Source: Chrysogorgia sp. JL179-B06 (taxonomy: Eukaryota; Cnidaria; Anthozoa; Scleralcyonacea; Chrysogorgiidae). From it: 64,000 bases of DNA. Both the position numbers and the translations under genes were made by a program. The stretch's first letter is position 1. Each line of letters opens with the position of its first letter. Of the stretch, positions 62,411 through 64,000 are shown piece after piece. The notes beneath the pieces are model-generated. The model was not told the origin of the DNA. It saw nothing but the letters and a program-made list of their open reading frames with translations, and made no database searches. Location of the stretch: assembly GCA_035772405.1 (NCBI GenBank), contig JAYKKM010000450.1, forward strand, positions 4,518,001-4,582,000. Reading direction: 5' to 3'.

Positions 62411-62499
62411 TAACTTTGGACATTTGGAATCACTGCAATTTGAGGACATCTTATAATTTTGCATACAAGTTTATGGAAATGCACATTGCTTAATATTGC

Positions 62500-62505
62500 A
62501 ATAAA
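62500..62505 (+). terminator. Polyadenylation signal of the DD3-3-like gene
   Basis: AATAAA 90 bases after the stop codon in AT-rich DNA, at a typical distance for a short 3' untranslated region. Confidence 0.6.
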
Positions 62506-62928
62506 TAATTATGTTGAGTTGCCACCAAATTATATGTGATATACAGTACCACCACCATACAAATCAGATTTGAATACATTTTGTAATAGCTAATTTTCCA
62601 TTTCGTAATAATCATTCCAAATTTTGTAATAATTTTCTTAATTTTCTTTATAATAATAATGTTTATTAATTTGTCCTACTAAAATGGATCAACTGATACA
62701 AGTAATGGCTGGCATAAACCCATGTCTAGCTAATCTAAGAATAAAGTGTGATATCTACATGTAAGATTATTGTAAAGTTAATCAAAATCAGCAGGTCTGA
62801 TCAACAATGTCAGCATCTTTTGTGGATATTAAATTTGTACATTAGGGAGGTTTTATACACCTATGTTCATTATTATAAACATAATTGCTTTTTTAGAAAT
62901 ACAAGTGTTTATTTTATTCCACTGTAAA

Positions 62929-63206
62929 GGTTAGGACACATGAGGCAACAAATCTCGGGGGCATGTTGCGTGGACATTTCCCCTGTTGAGGGGACATGTC
63001 AGAGAAGGAAAATAATGTTCTTTGATTGGTTCGTTTTAATTTTGTCACAGGGACTAGTTACTGTTTATACGATGGAATATGTTGCAGGGACAAAATTTTG
63101 TCCCTGCAACAAGATTTCGCATGGTGCATACAACGGGATTTGTCCCTGCAATATGTCTCCGCGACATGTCCCCACGATTTGTCGTCTCGTGTGTCCCAAC
63201 CTTGAA
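62929..63206. mobile_element. Inverted-repeat element with AAGGTTAGGACACA ends
   Basis: The left end AAGGTTAGGACACATGAGGC and the reverse complement of the right end AAGGTTGGGACACACGAGAC are similar over about 60 bp (both continuing with CAACAAATC and a GGGGACATG-type motif). The interior repeats GGGACAAATT/TTTGTCCCTGC as a dyad. No coding capacity. Confidence 0.6.
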
Positions 63207-63439
63207 GCAACCGCCAATAGGCAGGACGGCCCTGGGGGCATGTAGTCTCGCGTGCACCTAAATGCCTCAGATGGCAGCGGATTTGCTTGGCGCCGTATTC
63301 GCAGGCCCCTAGATTATGGCCCCGGGGCTACCCGCCCCTCTCGGCAGGCCTGGCTAGTACTTTTATACAACTTGTTGCAAGTTGTCAACAGGCGGTGATC
63401 AATGTTGTCAACAATGTTATGCTGCTAACTGTAAACAAT

Positions 63440-63502
63440 GTTGTTCAGCCATAATAACAATGTTCAGCCATAATAACAATGTTCAGCCATAATAACAAGG
63501 TT
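63440..63502. repeat. 19-bp tandem repeat
   Basis: About 3.3 copies of TGTTCAGCCATAATAACAA. Confidence 0.9.
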
Positions 63503-64000
63503 CAGCAACAACAATAACAAATATGATTTGTCACCGTATTGTTTGAAAACATGCTGAACTGCCACGGTCACAATTTCGTTTTGTTCAGGTCTAGGCCATT
63601 GTTGGAGGTGAAAATAATAGTACAACTACACAAATTATGTTGCAAAAATGCACTCTATAGTCTCTGCGACAAAAGCTGCTACTAGTATTAACCAATACAC
63701 TACAATTTCTATGATAAAACCTAACGTACTTACCACATCCAAAGACGCTGCTTTCATAGGAGAGATGTTTTTTAACGCAACATGCTTTCTTCAGCTTGTA
63801 AAACTTGTAAAATTGTCCAGCAAGCAGTCATTTTTCCATGTTTCTCCGAAAATTTTTAGGAAAACTTTGTAACCGTTCAAAATTTCCCGCCGTTTTGACA
63901 ACTCACCCCAATCTCCATCACGACTAATTTATAGGCCGTCAGGGGGAACGCAGGCTCTGGGAACGAGATTGATAATAATTATGATACCTCACCCCCAGGG

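Larger units (their letters stand above)
62411..64000. other. 3' flank of the DD3-3-like gene with repeats, no gene seen
   Basis: It contains a polyadenylation hexamer at 62500, an inverted-repeat element at 62929-63206, a 19-bp tandem repeat at 63440-63500, and a copy of the CGCAGGCTCTGGGAACGAGA motif at 63950-63969. The small frames (101 codons or fewer) overlap these repeats. Confidence 0.5.

Overview
The window is nuclear DNA of an intron-rich, AT-leaning animal. The proteins are metazoan: Hairy/Enhancer-of-split (HES) bHLH repressors, COG5, BDH2, ECPAS/ECM29 and a DD3-3-like membrane protein. Together with the tRNA-derived SINEs and abundant short inverted-repeat elements, they suggest an early-branching invertebrate, most likely a cnidarian. 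The species cannot be fixed from the sequence. All gene models were built by eye from GT/AG splice signals, reading-frame phase and family resemblance.

Layout. 1-7897 is mostly repeats, with two short exon pairs that look like 3' ends of unrecognised genes (2498-2889 and 4373-4886). 7898-10829 (+) and 13733-16386 (-) are two HES-type genes in tail-to-tail order with identical exon 1 and exon 2 lengths (57 and 96 nt). Between them lie a LINE tail, a MITE copy and a long palindrome. 16387-24254 is gene-poor and holds an AT microsatellite, another LINE tail and tRNA-like repeats. 24255-39430 (-) is a complete 25-exon COG5 gene whose introns carry at least seven unrelated tandem arrays, including ~3.0 kb and ~2.1 kb blocks. 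40855-42546 (+) is BDH2 (2 exons). 42981-49104 (-) is ECPAS (2 coding exons). 50399-62410 (+) is a 15-exon DD3-3-like secreted/membrane protein gene whose first intron contains a ~5.5 kb unit bounded by inverted repeats. 62411-64000 is 3' flank and repeats.

The genes do not form one pathway. COG5 serves Golgi tethering, ECPAS proteasome remodelling, BDH2 cytosolic short-chain dehydrogenase chemistry, and the HES pair transcriptional repression. COG5 and BDH2 are divergent (1.4 kb apart), BDH2 and ECPAS convergent (0.4 kb), ECPAS and DD3-3 divergent (1.3 kb). I saw no clear new multigene system. The most unusual signals are the tandem-array load of COG5 introns, the asymmetric HES pair (one member has lost the basic-region proline and the terminal position of WRPW), and several families of TTAA-flanked or foldback elements inside introns.
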